From assembly GCA_013399695.1 (NCBI GenBank), contig VXAU01004380.1, forward strand, positions 62,001-126,000: a DNA stretch of 64,000 bases. Direction: 5' to 3'. The notes under the pieces are model-generated. The model had not been told where the DNA came from and searched no databases. It worked only from the letters and a program-made list of their open reading frames with translations. The position numbers and the translations under genes were made by a program. Origin of the DNA: Formicarius rufipectus. Lineage: Eukaryota; Chordata; Aves; Passeriformes; Formicariidae. Positions within the stretch are counted from its first letter, which is position 1; each line of letters begins with the position of its first letter. Positions 48,246-60,575 of this stretch are shown piece by piece.

Positions 48246-51200
48246 AAACTTTTCAACTCTGCAGAACTGCTCTTACAAGGAATAATTAACCTACAGCTTT
48301 GAGAGAGACTTTTTCTTTAAATTTTAATTATTATCCAGTGGTGAATTAATATACTCACGTGTATTTTGGAGTTACCTGTCTTTAACTCTCTAGTACTTTG
48401 AAATATATTTTCTACTAACGTGGTGTAGTTAGAGATGATTTCTGTTGTCTGCCTACCAGCTCAATTTCCAAGGATTCCAACCCTTGCAAAGAGTGCTGCT
48501 CATCTGAACAGGAGATTGCTTCATTTAAATCATCTGTTGGTTTAACATGGTATTTGTTACCCAGATTTTTTTTCTGAGAAAAACAGCATCTGTGGGGAAG
48601 GGTGCATTATAAATACCTCTGTGGAGACAGAAATCATAAGTTTTCTTTTGGTAACATGAGAAGGGAAATGCTTCCAGAGAGGTCTCATTTCTTCTCCCCT
48701 TTGCCTCTCCTGTCACCCAGATATTTCAGATTTTGTGCTTTACTTTTCACTCTGAAATTAAAAGCAATATTGTGATAGTTAAATGAAATCAATTCTATTA
48801 AAGAAACCCCCCCAAAAAAACGACAAACAAACCAAACATCAAAAACCTAAAAAACCCCACCAAAACCACTGAAGTTGTTCATGGAGTTACTTTTCACTGT
48901 CCCTGGTTTTCAAAAATGTTATTTTCAGCCTGCTGCTGAAGAGAACATGTTCAAAATGTGTCTAGTTTAATTACATGCACCTAGGTGAAATCAGCTTTTT
49001 TATCTAGTCGTAATTACTGAATTAAAATCCAAGTCTGATAAATAATATTTTGGAAATCTCTGTCCAAACTTCTTCCTGCTGATCAACAACATTACTTACT
49101 TTTTCAGGTCTTCAGTACCTTCTAAGAGTTGCCTGTTGCTGTAGTCAACAGAAAGTGATATTTCTTAATAAAGTGAGTGGGAAGAGAAAGGAGCTGTGTG
49201 CTATATTTTGCCAGTTCCTACTTTTGGATCAGTCTTCTATCATCTTGATTCTGAATTCTTTTGATAGGCATTTGTTTGTTCCTCATGAGAAATAGCTTGG
49301 TTTTCCTCACTGCAAAATTGACTCCTCCTGGGTTTTTTTGTTCTACTTTGCTTTGTATTTTTATAATTTTCCTCATATTAGTTAAGACTAAGTATAGAAA
49401 ATGTTTCAAAATGCTATTTTCACTACTGTTTTGAAACTAAAATGCAGTGAAAGGTTATATGGCATTCCAGTAACTGTCTCCTCACTAGCATTAGATTTTG
49501 TGAACAGGTGATTATTTTGATGAATACTCATGTATGTTACTTTAAAATGTATTTTGTCAGGTTTTTGGTAAACAAAATTAAGATAACTCTGAGTCCAAAT
49601 GAAAAAAAGTAGTAAATGACATAGCAGCAGGCTGAAGAAATCATATACATTTGTTCCTTGTGATGACTTTTCCATGGTTAAAAAGAAATGCATCACAAGC
49701 TTGATTTGATACGTTTTTTGTGAATTCACTGAGTATGGCCCAATAACTTTCAGGATTAATAGATATGTTATCTATCTGTCAACGTATAACAGAGTACTGC
49801 AGCTTTTTAAGATGTCAAAGGGGAAACAATCTACAAGCTCAGCTATAATGTAGTGTGTAAAAGAAGGATTCTTCCCCCACAGCACTCCTTGCTTTTTTTT
49901 TTTAACTTTCAATGCAGAGCATGACTCAGATGTTCAGCTTAAATTTTGACCTCTTGAGTCTCCTTAGAGAACTCTGAAATAGCTTCAGTATGACATAAGT
50001 CTTAGTTTTGCCCTTATGAAATGTAAAAGACATTGCTGTTTATAGACTGTGTATTTTTCTCTCATAGTAATTTAAGACTGACATCCTTATCTAGGTATTT
50101 CTAGGTAAAATCCCAACAATTCACTACCTTGAATGAAAAATTTGGATTCAGAATGGGCTTTGTCACTGGGGATTTAGTGTGCAAGGCTACCAAATAATGA
50201 ATAAAATATTCTGTGCATGCAGTAGATAAAAAATCATCTTGTGGACTTACTAGTAACTCAAGTTGGTAAATACATAGAGCTACTTACTGTGGGAGTGGGG
50301 AGTTTTCCTTCTTAGGAGTAATTTGCAACATTTACACTTGATAATGAAAGCATTAAAGTGTCGTGCTTTTATTTGTACTTTTACACTTGCACATAGTCAT
50401 GAAAATGTTATTTTGTGTGCTAACTATTCAAGTTTCAAATAAATAATGACAACACCTAGACAGTGCAGTACTCTTTGTTACTACTTTCTGCAGATTTGGG
50501 TTAACTGAAGAAAAGAGGTCTGAGGAGTACTCTGGTATAACTTTGCAGTGCTTTAAGATGATATAAACATACAAACTTTAACCTATGCGTACATAAAAAG
50601 TTCTTATCTCTTCAAGCAAATACTGTGCTTGAAAATTAGAAATGTATAGCTTTTTTCTTTCAGGAATCAGTTGTTAATATTGGCCAATGAATGGTTTTTG
50701 TCTGGGAATTTGTCTTTTGAAATAAGTGTTTTGCTGGTCTGTGCAGTCAAAACACAGGTCTGACTCTTTGGACCACTAGAACTTTCACAGCTGAATTAGC
50801 TTTCTGGGAATATATCTTGAAAGATTTATAAGGCTTCTAAATATTCTTCTGAATGGCTTTTTAAAATTAGAGGTGACATACTTTTTAGGTATCTAATTTA
50901 TATTCAGTGTTCACTTAGAAACATGTACTTCTAGAAATGTCCATCAAAGTTACTGTCCATAGGCAAAACACAGTATTTCACTGTCCTTTTGAAGTTATCA
51001 TAATTTTTACTATGATTAGTTCATTAAACCAGGATGGCACAGTTAGACTTTCTTTGCAATCTAGTGAACTTTTAACAAGTAAATGTATATGTTTATAAGT
51101 TGAATGACCTTAGGAAAGGCAAATCAGAAGATTGCATTCTCTCTATAGAGTGAAAATATGGTGGTTTATAACAGTGTTGATAATTAACCATTGGATCATG

Positions 51201-53577
51201 CTGGATAATTGTGGAGAGACTACATCCTCATGTGGCTCATCCTTTCAAACTATAAATCCCAATAGCCACCCAGAAGTTGCTTTGATTGTCACTAAGTGTA
51301 TGAAAAAATTTTTGTGTGTTTTCACTGAAGTCTGCCATCACTCTAAGTGCATTTGGAAAGCCTCCAGATTTAGAAGTATACCAGTCTCACAGGAAATATT
51401 TAACCAACTCTGATTTTACTGTTTTACTGCCTGTAATCCTAAAATCATTGTGCTTGCTGAAAGCTTACACAATGGGAGCATCCTTCACTGCTTTATGGAA
51501 GCTTGGCTTTACTTGAAGCAAACTCTTTAGTTTAACCTGTAAAGCTTTGTGAAGGTATAGGAATTTGCTCTGGTTTTTTGCCAGTCTGTGTAATTCCCAA
51601 ATCAAGTCAATCTGAAGAAGCTTAACTATAGAAATGTCCCTTTCCCTTCTGACTTCAGCAGTTGACAAGTATCCTCCTGTGCTCCATTTCCATGTGGTCC
51701 AGGGCCTACATTTTTATGTTCTTGGAGGAAGGAAGTGCTCACTACCATATATGAACTTCCTATCTACTCTTTGTTTCTTGTTTAATATATATATTTATAT
51801 GTTTATTTATTTTTGACTTCTTTCCTTCCCCTCATCATCTGAATTCCATTCTTAGTCTTGGCATCCCCAGTAATCTGGGTGGTCTACTACAGACATCATT
51901 TGCTTTAATGTACTTGAATGCTTTAGTGTGTTATTTGCTGGAGAGGTGGGAGTGGATAGGGAGTGTGGGGAGTTGTGTTTTTAAAAATACTTAATATAGG
52001 TCAGAGACTGTAAAGTTTGGTATCTCCAGGTGCTTCATTGGCATATTCTGTTTGGCACATCAGTCACCTTACTAATTCTCGTCTCTTTCAATCCTCACAT
52101 TTCAATTTGGAGAATTGAAATTGCAGGGTCCAGATAAAAACAACAAGGATCCTTTCTCAGTGTCATTAGCAGGGTTCTTCATATCTGAAAATACAAGGAG
52201 CGTTGTAAGATGCTCATAGTTCCCTGCGTTGCTGCAAACACACTTTACCTCCTGAGTGATTTTACTCACCAGGTAGCTGTGTCACTTCAATCACTTACCG
52301 AATGATGTGGTGTCAAGACTCATTACTATGTTTGTCTTAGTGAGGGGAGAAGACGGGAGGGTCACCTCTAGGGTAGGAGAGCAGGCAGGAGACTGTGAGT
52401 CAGGAAACTGCACAGCTTCTCCACCGAGGAGAGGCTGCATTTTGAGAAATGGCTCTTTTGGTGGCAGTGCCAGAATAGTCAGCTGTAGTGACTGCCTGCC
52501 CGTTGTTCTCACTCTTCTAATTGACTGTTCACTTGTGCCGTGTATGCTTATTTGTGTGGCCACAGAATGAAATGGATGCAGGAACTGATCCAATCATAGC
52601 TATTCCCAAGAAAAAAGGGTTGTTTTCAGCCTGGAGTGGTTCCTTGTGGCTTACTACATAACCACACAATCAGTGGTCTTGGCAAGGTGAGAAAGGAAGA
52701 GAGAAGAGAAAAAGTGTGTTTAACCCATGTCCTACATTGGAAGGAAAGGATCCTGAAGGATCCTTGAGCCAGAAGCATGCTCTGCTTCCAAAACTGTGTG
52801 ACTGCCTAACCGTAGGTGAAGCTGGAGAGTAATACTAAGGACTTCTTCACTTTACTGGTCATTTATGGTTTTTGAGAGTTTCCAGTTCTGTCTACAGAGA
52901 ATTTTTGTTTTTCAGCTCTGGAGCTAAAAGAAATGACCTACAAAGTCACATCATCTGTCATACAGCATATCACTTTTAAAGTGATAGCTCAGCATCTGAC
53001 TGTCAGGCATTCTTTCATATTCATTAAGATATATGCAACACAAAGCAGTATGTGAAATATGATTTGTCAAATGATTATGGAATTAATATAATATTAATAA
53101 TAATGTGTTCTAATTAATACTAAATTGTATACTACTACAATATACAGAAAGTTAGGTAAACCACCATGAATAAAGCCTTTATTTTAGTTTCCTCAGTTAT
53201 TAGGTTAGCTGCATGAATGTTGATTATATGGAATATCCTAAAAAAGGTGTGTTTGCTAACTTTTAATGCTTTCCCACCCACACAATACCTCCTAATTTTG
53301 TCTCTCACAGCCCAGATATATTTCTGCAAAATAAGAGTTTTTGCAGTGATAATTACAACACGTATAACAGGTAATTTGCAGATTGGGTAACTCAGAAAAA
53401 GCAGCACTATTTTGTTGCACCTTAATTTTGAAACCGATAGCAATCTCAAAACTTCAATACAGAGTGTAAAATGTTAGAGTGCATGGAATATCTTAGTCTA
53501 GTAATTAAGCACTGCTTTGTAGCATTTTGCAAACGAATATCTAAAGGATGCTTAAGGTATGATTTCAGTTTGGGCGA

Positions 53578-53595
53578 GTGTGTGTGTGTGTGTGT
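53578..53595. repeat. (GT)9 microsatellite
   Basis: Nine uninterrupted GT units, followed by CGCATG. Confidence 0.95.
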
Positions 53596-56500
53596 CGCAT
53601 GTTACTTCAGGCAATGATGTACATGTTGTGGATAGATCCAAGCTCTGGATCCAGAATCAAACTCATGGTTTGAACCTGCCTCAGAGTGTTGTGTGTGGGG
53701 GTTTTTTTTGTTGTTGATTTTTTTTTATTATTTTTTTTTTTAATCATCATCTAAGAAGACCAGATGAATTTTAGTTTTAAAAGCTAACACCAAAATGAGT
53801 TCCACAGTCCCTCTTGATGACCTCATTCCGTGTGTGATTGTACACAAGATTTCTACTCTATTTATATTTCTACTAGTTATGTCTCTTTCTGTTTAGAGTT
53901 GCAGTTTAGATATGAAAGATTTGTAAACTCTGAGAATTTCTTTTGAAAGTTTAATGAGATCTAAACCAGATTAACACAAATCTTGGTTTGCACTGTTACT
54001 CTCTGCAGGGGAGGATTTTTGATGCTGGGCAGCTATCACGCATCCTGGGATAATGCCTAATTTTGGTGAGGACTGTAGTTCTAGGGGCTGTTATGAGTAG
54101 GGGCTGTTATGAGGATTGGTGATTTTGTCAGCCTCAGTGTGTGCTCCAGGTCTCTTTCAGGTGCTGGTCTTTGGCTGGAAATTCTGGCAGGAAGAAAGGC
54201 AACTTGAGGGGGTTGGGTGAAAGTCCCATTCATTATACAAGGGATATTTTGAGTTTAAAAATTCTGGTTCAACATTTGGCAGTTTCCTCCAAAACAAAGC
54301 TATTTTAGAATTTCTGAATTTCTACCCAAAGTTCCCTTTTTTACCAATTGTAATTAATGACTGTTCAATCTGAAGACATGAGAACTAGTGACCTATGCCA
54401 TGCTATTTTTCCCCCTCACTTGTTAAGTGTTCTCTTAGGATAGCATTTTTTTTGGTATTTCTTTCCAGTCTTCTCTTTACTAGATTGTAAAAATCCTTTT
54501 ATTTAACCTTTTTTCATAGATCACAATTTTAAGTCTCTTCATGTTTTCAGTTTTCTCTTCGATTCCTCAGGTACCACTTGGAAGTGACAGGAACATTTTT
54601 ATTGCATAAAATTATGCAAGCACTTACTGTTTATTAATCTCTCATTCCTTAATATCCCTCAATTTGCAGACATGGTCACTCGCAGTTGTCTGGATTATGG
54701 ATTAATAAGGGTTTGTACCCCTCAGTGCTTGACTGCAGGACATTGCCATGGCATGAGTTACGTAGATGATAACTCCTCATACATGGCTTTCTCTGTGTAC
54801 TGCTCTATAAGGCTGCATCTGTGTTGTGCAGGAAGGAGTTTACAGGTTTTTCAGAACTGAATGTTCATGCCATTAATTTATATAAGTTTCATGTTGTCTG
54901 TATTGTTTTTTTCCTACATTTGGAGATGGAAAATTATCTCACCTGACTGAGACATTCACAACTGATTACAGATCTGAGGTCTGGTAAAGGAAAAATAGTT
55001 TTCCTGTAAGTATGGAGACCAGGAGATGTTGTGTATGCTCTGTGTTGTGTGATTTGCATCACTTGTATTAAAAAACTATCTACTCTGATTTTAAAACAGC
55101 ACTATTTTGAGGCAATACCCTGCAAAGAAAGCCAGGGCACAATACACAAACTTTAAGCAGCATGAAGAGAACAGACATCAGGTATCTTTCACAGCTTCCT
55201 CTAAGGTACATGCAGCAGTTTTCTCTCGCATTGAAGTATCTCTTTAGTGACTTAAAGTGAATATAGCTCATTTAGGTATCTCCAATTCAGCTTTCAGTAG
55301 CTGCTGTAGATGCAGAGAGCATTCTTTTTATATGGCTCAAACGCTGTCTCAGATCCTGACGAATATCCTTTTTTCTCTATTGAAACACTCGGCAGTTGCC
55401 CTAGACAATTTTTTTTTGTAGACACAATCACAAGTATGGATAAGGTAAATCAGGAAAATCTTGAAATAGACACTAAGTACTTTGCTTTTTCTGTTCAGCT
55501 GTTTTGTAAAGAGTACACGAGAGAGGAACAGAAAAGACAGTGCTGCTATATGAAGTGCTGCATCACCTTTCCCATATGTTATTTCTGTGACTTTACCAGT
55601 GTTTAAATGGCTATATTAGAACATGCCTTTCGCACCCTGTTACTGTATACACTTGAGGGGTCTACTTGCCTTGCCTTACAAGACACGCAGGAAAGCTTTT
55701 TCCTGTGAGCACTCCTTCAGCCATTACCATCCAAGGAATCTGCAGTAGATGGCAAATAATATTTTGATTAGCTGATTAGGAGTGCCTTCTGACTTGGGGA
55801 GGCAGCATTCGTTTCTCTGGAAGGGAGACACAGCTGCAGTGGCTGTCTTTAGAGTGCAGAGCTGTCTCTACATTGGATTTTAATAATGTAGTCCTTTTGG
55901 TAAGAAATTTCCCAGCCATTCAGCTGAATAATGAACCAAACCCAGCATTTGTATGCACAGAAGGATTAGGAAGAAAGACAGTGACATGGTGACCTGACAG
56001 GAACACAGAGAAGGGAAAACGAGGTGAAGTGGAGCTGTTAAGAGCCATGGAGGGGGGAAAGCACCAGACTTGGTCTTACAGAACAAGGACATAAGATAAA
56101 AGGTATACAGAGAAGGCACATGCAGAAACCTAAGAATACATGAGAATAAATCTGTCTAGAGTATGAGTAAGGAAAAGAAGTTTTTTGAAAGAACTTCCCG
56201 GGAAAGAGCCTCCCTTCCATTTGGGACTGGTTTCAATGTAACAAGGGAACTGTGGGACCAGCTTCTCTGGTGCTCTGCATACTTAGCTGTTGAAATGGAG
56301 ATTTGTTTCAAAGTTGACTAAGATTTTACAGCCAGTCAGTAATTTATGGTGCTGAAAACATTCTCACAGATGGGATTTTAAGGTGTTTAGCTGGCATTAG
56401 TTTCTAAGTCTGTTATATTAGTGATATAGCTCAGTGGATATGGACTGGAAGAGCAAATTCCTGTAATTGCATGTTGAAAGGAAATCTGGATTACATATCA

Positions 56501-57186
56501 TGTTTTGCCTTTTATTACCTCTGAGAAGTGTTTCTGGAAGTAGTAAAAACCTTTACTTTCAGGATTAATAGTTCTTTCAAGATAACTGTCCAGAACCAAA
56601 TTCTGGGAGCATACCCTCTTGAAGAGTTCTAGCAGATCCCCTTGAAAACTTGCACTGTCCAGTACAGCTACCTACTTTGGTTTGGAGGAGTAAGGGATCA
56701 GAAGTGGAGGGAGTCACATGTGCATAGTAGTCTATGCAATAGAATAGGTTGCAAGTTCATGCAAAATGGAATTGATGTTATGAAATCGTAGCATGGTCTA
56801 GCTTTAGATTAACTATGTCTAACTTCATTATAGCTGGTTATTGGTCTTAGTCTTCCCTCACCCCACAGTTACGATGTTGCAGTTCAGTTGTACCATGGAA
56901 AATACAAACAGTAACCATTAAAAAAAAAAAATCAGAACATATGTTCAACATTTAACCTTTCTGGTGCATGTGTTAATAACCTTGTGAAAGGGATGTTTTA
57001 ATGATACAAGAATGATTAGATATTTTACAATCATAAATCATGTGTGTGCATGTGAGTCTTTTAAAAAAAAAATAAAATTCTGCTAATGATTCCTGATCTT
57101 GCAGCATCTGCTGTTCTGACAATTTCATGTTTTAGCAGCAGATTTCAGTCATCCTGAACTGTACATTGATAATTATTTCATACCGT

Positions 57187-57203
57187 AAAAAAAAAAAAAA
57201 AAA
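57187..57203. repeat. Poly-A run (17 A)
   Basis: Seventeen adenines shortly before the candidate enhancer. No retroposed body was recognised. Confidence 0.9.
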
Positions 57204-57479
57204 GTATTTTTCCAGTGAGGGTTTGGACTAAGAGATGTGCTCTCTTCCTGGGACGTGCCAGAACAAGGAAATCATCCTGTTGTCTATCACTGTCTTCTTG
57301 CCATTCAAGCCCTCCAGAGATGATTTCTGCAGTCCTGTAAATAGCCAAAAGGTGGGCTGGGTCTTTTTAGTTAAAACACATGATGTTTTATTTAACCATC
57401 CATCTATGTTGCGCAGTGACTGTGCGACAAAAATTGCACAAAGCTTTTCTTAACTGTAGGCGGTTGTTCATTTATTAAT

Positions 57480-57790
57480 GTAAACACCATGTGCCTTGGA
57501 TGTGCGAGCACTAAAAATAAAGTTGCAGATTTAAAAATAGATCTCTGGGAGTACTGAGATGCTGCTTAATCAGAACCAGCTGCAAGCTGTCTAGAAAATG
57601 TAAGTTATATGGAGCCAGATGGCTTTTGCCCTTTTTGCTTTAGACAGCATGTAATTTGGGTAACTGCAGCTACAGTAATGTATTTTCCCAGTCAGACTGT
57701 TTGATAAACATATTTGTTTCGAACAGACACTTCCAATTAGAGAGTCAGTAAAATGTTAATTTATTTTAATATTTCTCCACGTGGATAAGC
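57480..57790. promoter_or_regulatory. Candidate intronic enhancer with paired MEF2 sites and E-boxes
   Basis: Two exact MEF2 consensus sites, CTAAAAATAA (57511-57520) and TTAAAAATAG (57531-57540), are spaced 20 bases apart, about two helical turns. They are followed by E-boxes CAGCTG (57577-57582) and CAGATG (57616-57621), and by the palindromic CCACGTGG (57777-57784). Forkhead-type cores GTAAACA (57480-57486) and ATAAACA (near 57702) flank them, and a GATAAG follows the last E-box. This combination is typical of muscle and heart enhancers. Activity and target gene are inference. Confidence 0.35.
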
Positions 57791-60349
57791 CAGAGGAAGG
57801 TTACATAATACTAAACTCTAAGGCATGCCCAATAACTGCTCACAGCTGTATTCAGCAGGAGCTGGATTATAACTATGCATCTTCTACAACAAGGCTCTTA
57901 TTCTGAGAACAATCCCACTAAAAGCAAAGGAAGAACGATATAAATTTAAATTACTGGTATAATCATCAGTGGGACTATTGTGGAGTGAGTTTGCAGGGAT
58001 AAGGCATTATACAAAGTACAAGAAGTGTGTTAGAATGATGCTTGGCAAGTCTACCTCAAACAACAGTCCATATGATTTCAGGAAGGGTTCCTTGCAGAGT
58101 TTTGCTTAACTGATCATATTAAAACCAAAACATGTTTTGAGGCTTGGCAGTTTCAACAATTCATCAGCCTAATGTTGGGGACCTGTCTTCAGACTGTATT
58201 TAGGAATCTCACTGACTAGTCTAGGAAGTGGGAAACAAGCTCAAGTCTACTTTATCCGATCTGCATCTGGGGCAGGGGATTATGCTTTGATTTGGAGTCT
58301 TAAAGGCAAATACCTCAAACTGCAGGATCATCCTAATTCTGTTTACGAGGTCTACTGATCTGCCTCTGGGTGAGCATAGTGTGAAATTGCACGGCCTCAG
58401 AGCATTCTAACTGTGTGCATATAAATTGCTATTCAATCTCATACTTATATACCTAGACTTGTGTTATTTTTATAGGAAAATGTGGGGGAAGGACGTGGAA
58501 TGGATTAGAGGAAGTAGCATCTTTTAGGAATTGTCATAATGAAAGCTAGGTTGTACCAACCTGAAAAACAAGTGACCAGGTTTTTAAGCAGTGGTGTCAG
58601 ATGAAGACAGTTGTGCAGAAGATCCAGAAAATGAGTCTTGGTTTAAGCAAGGCTTTTGAGAGATGGGATTGATTTAGGTGCCTGTTTTATACATAGATGA
58701 TACAAATTACTTGCATTTGGCACACAGTAGTCATATTGAGTCATTAAGGGTCTCCAGATCCTATTCCCATCAGTATTCTTTTACCCACATTTTTCTGTGG
58801 TAACTGGTTTTAGTTAAAATATTGATGTTCTTTTGATATTTTGGCTTTCTTTTTTTTTTAAACCTTAGCACTATTTACTGTAATTAAAGTCATTTCATTC
58901 AGAAAATGCAGTTATTCATTTATTTCCCTAAAACTTTATTCAATAAGGATTTTTCTTTCTCTGCTTCATCAAATCTTCCCTAATTCCTCAGTTTCAATAT
59001 CTACCATGCAAATTGTCAGCATCTTAGAAATTTAAGCATTCTATGAGTAACCACACAAAAATTCTAATCTGTTTCTAATGGTAGCACTAGCTACTTGAAC
59101 TAGCTTAGTGATGGGTTGGTAAGATGAGTTTGTTTTATTTTCTTAAATGCTTATATTTAAATGTATTTACAATGCAAATCTGTTTGAAATTGGTAGTGTG
59201 GCATTCTCTCCTTGACTTAAATTCTGTTGCACCTGTCATACTCATGACTCATGGTGTTTGTTTTGTTTTGGTTTTTTTTTGTTTGTTTGTTTTGGTTTTT
59301 TTTTTTCTGCAGGAAGTGGATTAATCAGTCTTTCTGTGGCCTGTAATTTTTTTAACTAATTGAAACCAAGCAGAGTTCTAGGTTACAAGTTTTTTTTGGA
59401 TGCATTTCAGTATGAAAATAACTTTCAAAAGTGCTTTGAAAATAAAATTACTGATTTTTTTTTTTTTTTTTAAATTGCTCGTTTGGTCTGTTTGCTTATT
59501 GGTTGAAACTGCTAGTGATTAAAGAACTTGCAAATCTGTCCTTGCCTGAACATGATTGCAGGTTTAATTTACAAGTGATTCTTAAAATAGTAACACTTAA
59601 AGTCTGTTTCTAAGATGTTTTAGGTTGAAATCAAATTATAAGAATTTACTAGGTTTTGACAGCAGAAGTGATAAAGCTGTGCAGATGAATTGTTAAGTAC
59701 TTGTATACATGACATTCAGTCTTACACTGATGAGTGCCTGGATTTAGATCATCCCAGCTGTAAGAAAAAACTCTGTGATGCTTTGATTGCTTCCAGACTT
59801 TGTCACTGAAGTATTTTGTCAGTGACCTAAAAATGGTTACTACTCTATTTACTTTAGGATAATTATGACCCACTCCTGAACAGGAGAGCAAGAGAGGAAG
59901 GGGAAATAAGATTGCCTGAGTTCTTTGGCTGAGACTTCAGCATTTCCTTTGTTAAGTGTCTGCTAGAGCAGAGAATGTGTTGCTTATCTATTATTTTCCT
60001 CTCTTTCATGCTTATCTGTTGAGGAGATTAAGATTAGTCATAAAGCTAATTCTATGTTGCTTGTGCTGTTCAGCATATCTGAATAAGTAAAGATGTATGC
60101 TGTACCAGTAAAGATATTTGCAGTACATTATTTGTGCAATGGGAGCTTGTTGCTTTCAAGGGAAAGAAGAGGAAGAAGGGATGCTTTTGACCAGGTTTAG
60201 AGCAAATAATTGACTTCTGAATTTGGTGATTTTACCTTTTAGAATTTCCTTACAAGTAACTTCCTTTACAAATGCCTTGTGAAGGATCGAAATGCTTCAC
60301 TTTAAAGGCATCTCAAGGAAAATTTCCTCATTCTGATGTTTTTAGCATG
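57791..60349. other. Intronic sequence, no gene recognised
   Basis: AT-rich DNA with T/G-rich low-complexity sequence (59258-59308) that ends in a strong acceptor-like CTGCAG near 59313, and a T18 run (59455-59472). The frame after that acceptor closes quickly and no donor pairs well, so I do not call an exon. Confidence 0.5.
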
Positions 60350-60575
60350 GGACTTTCCACTAGACAGGGTTGCTCACAGCACCATCCAACCTGTCCTTGA
60401 ATGCTTCTAGGGATCAGACATACCCAACCTCCCTGGGCAACCTGTTTCAGTGCCTCACTACCCTCTCAATTAAGAATTCTTTCCTAATACCGAATGTAAA
60501 CCTGTCCTCTCTCAGCTTAAACCCATTACCCCTTGTCCTATCACTACATGCCCTTGTAACAAGATTGCTGTCAGT
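60350..60575 (-). repeat. CR1 fragment, minus orientation, short 3' end
   Basis: Antisense CR1 3' region: ACCTGTCCTTGAATGCTTCT, CCAACCTCCCTGGGCAACCT, CAGTGCCTCACTACCCTC, AATACCGAATGTAAACCT and TTACCCCTTGTCCTATCACT. The minus strand shows RGNGFKLREDRFTFGIRKEF, the CR1 pol carboxy-terminus. It is truncated beyond about 60575. Confidence 0.92.

Larger units (their letters stand above)
48246..57455. other. Inferred intron 2, middle part, no gene recognised
   Basis: Nine kilobases without a recognised gene or transposon. Contains an A/C-rich tract (48808-48869), a (GT)9 microsatellite (53578-53595), a T-rich stretch (53700-53742), a 16-base tandem duplication of AGGGGCTGTTATGAG near 54083-54113, and a GC-richer block open on both strands at 52291-52600. 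The 55740-56270 block is also less AT-rich but unclassified. An acceptor-like site near 54670 fits phase 1, but the peptide after it looks random. Confidence 0.5.

Noticed and set aside
54671..54844. Possible exon 3 after an acceptor-like TTTGCAG, in the right phase
   Set aside because: The peptide is cysteine-rich and random-looking, the donor is weak (CAG|GTTTTT), and one in three random sites would fit the phase.
59313..59345. Very strong acceptor-like pyrimidine tract ending in CTGCAG
   Set aside because: It is the end of a T/G low-complexity run. The frame closes soon after and the only nearby donor is poor.
5466..59472. Poly-A and poly-T runs as tails of processed pseudogenes
   Set aside because: No run is preceded by a recognisable gene body or flanked by clear target-site duplications. 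They are better treated as homopolymers.
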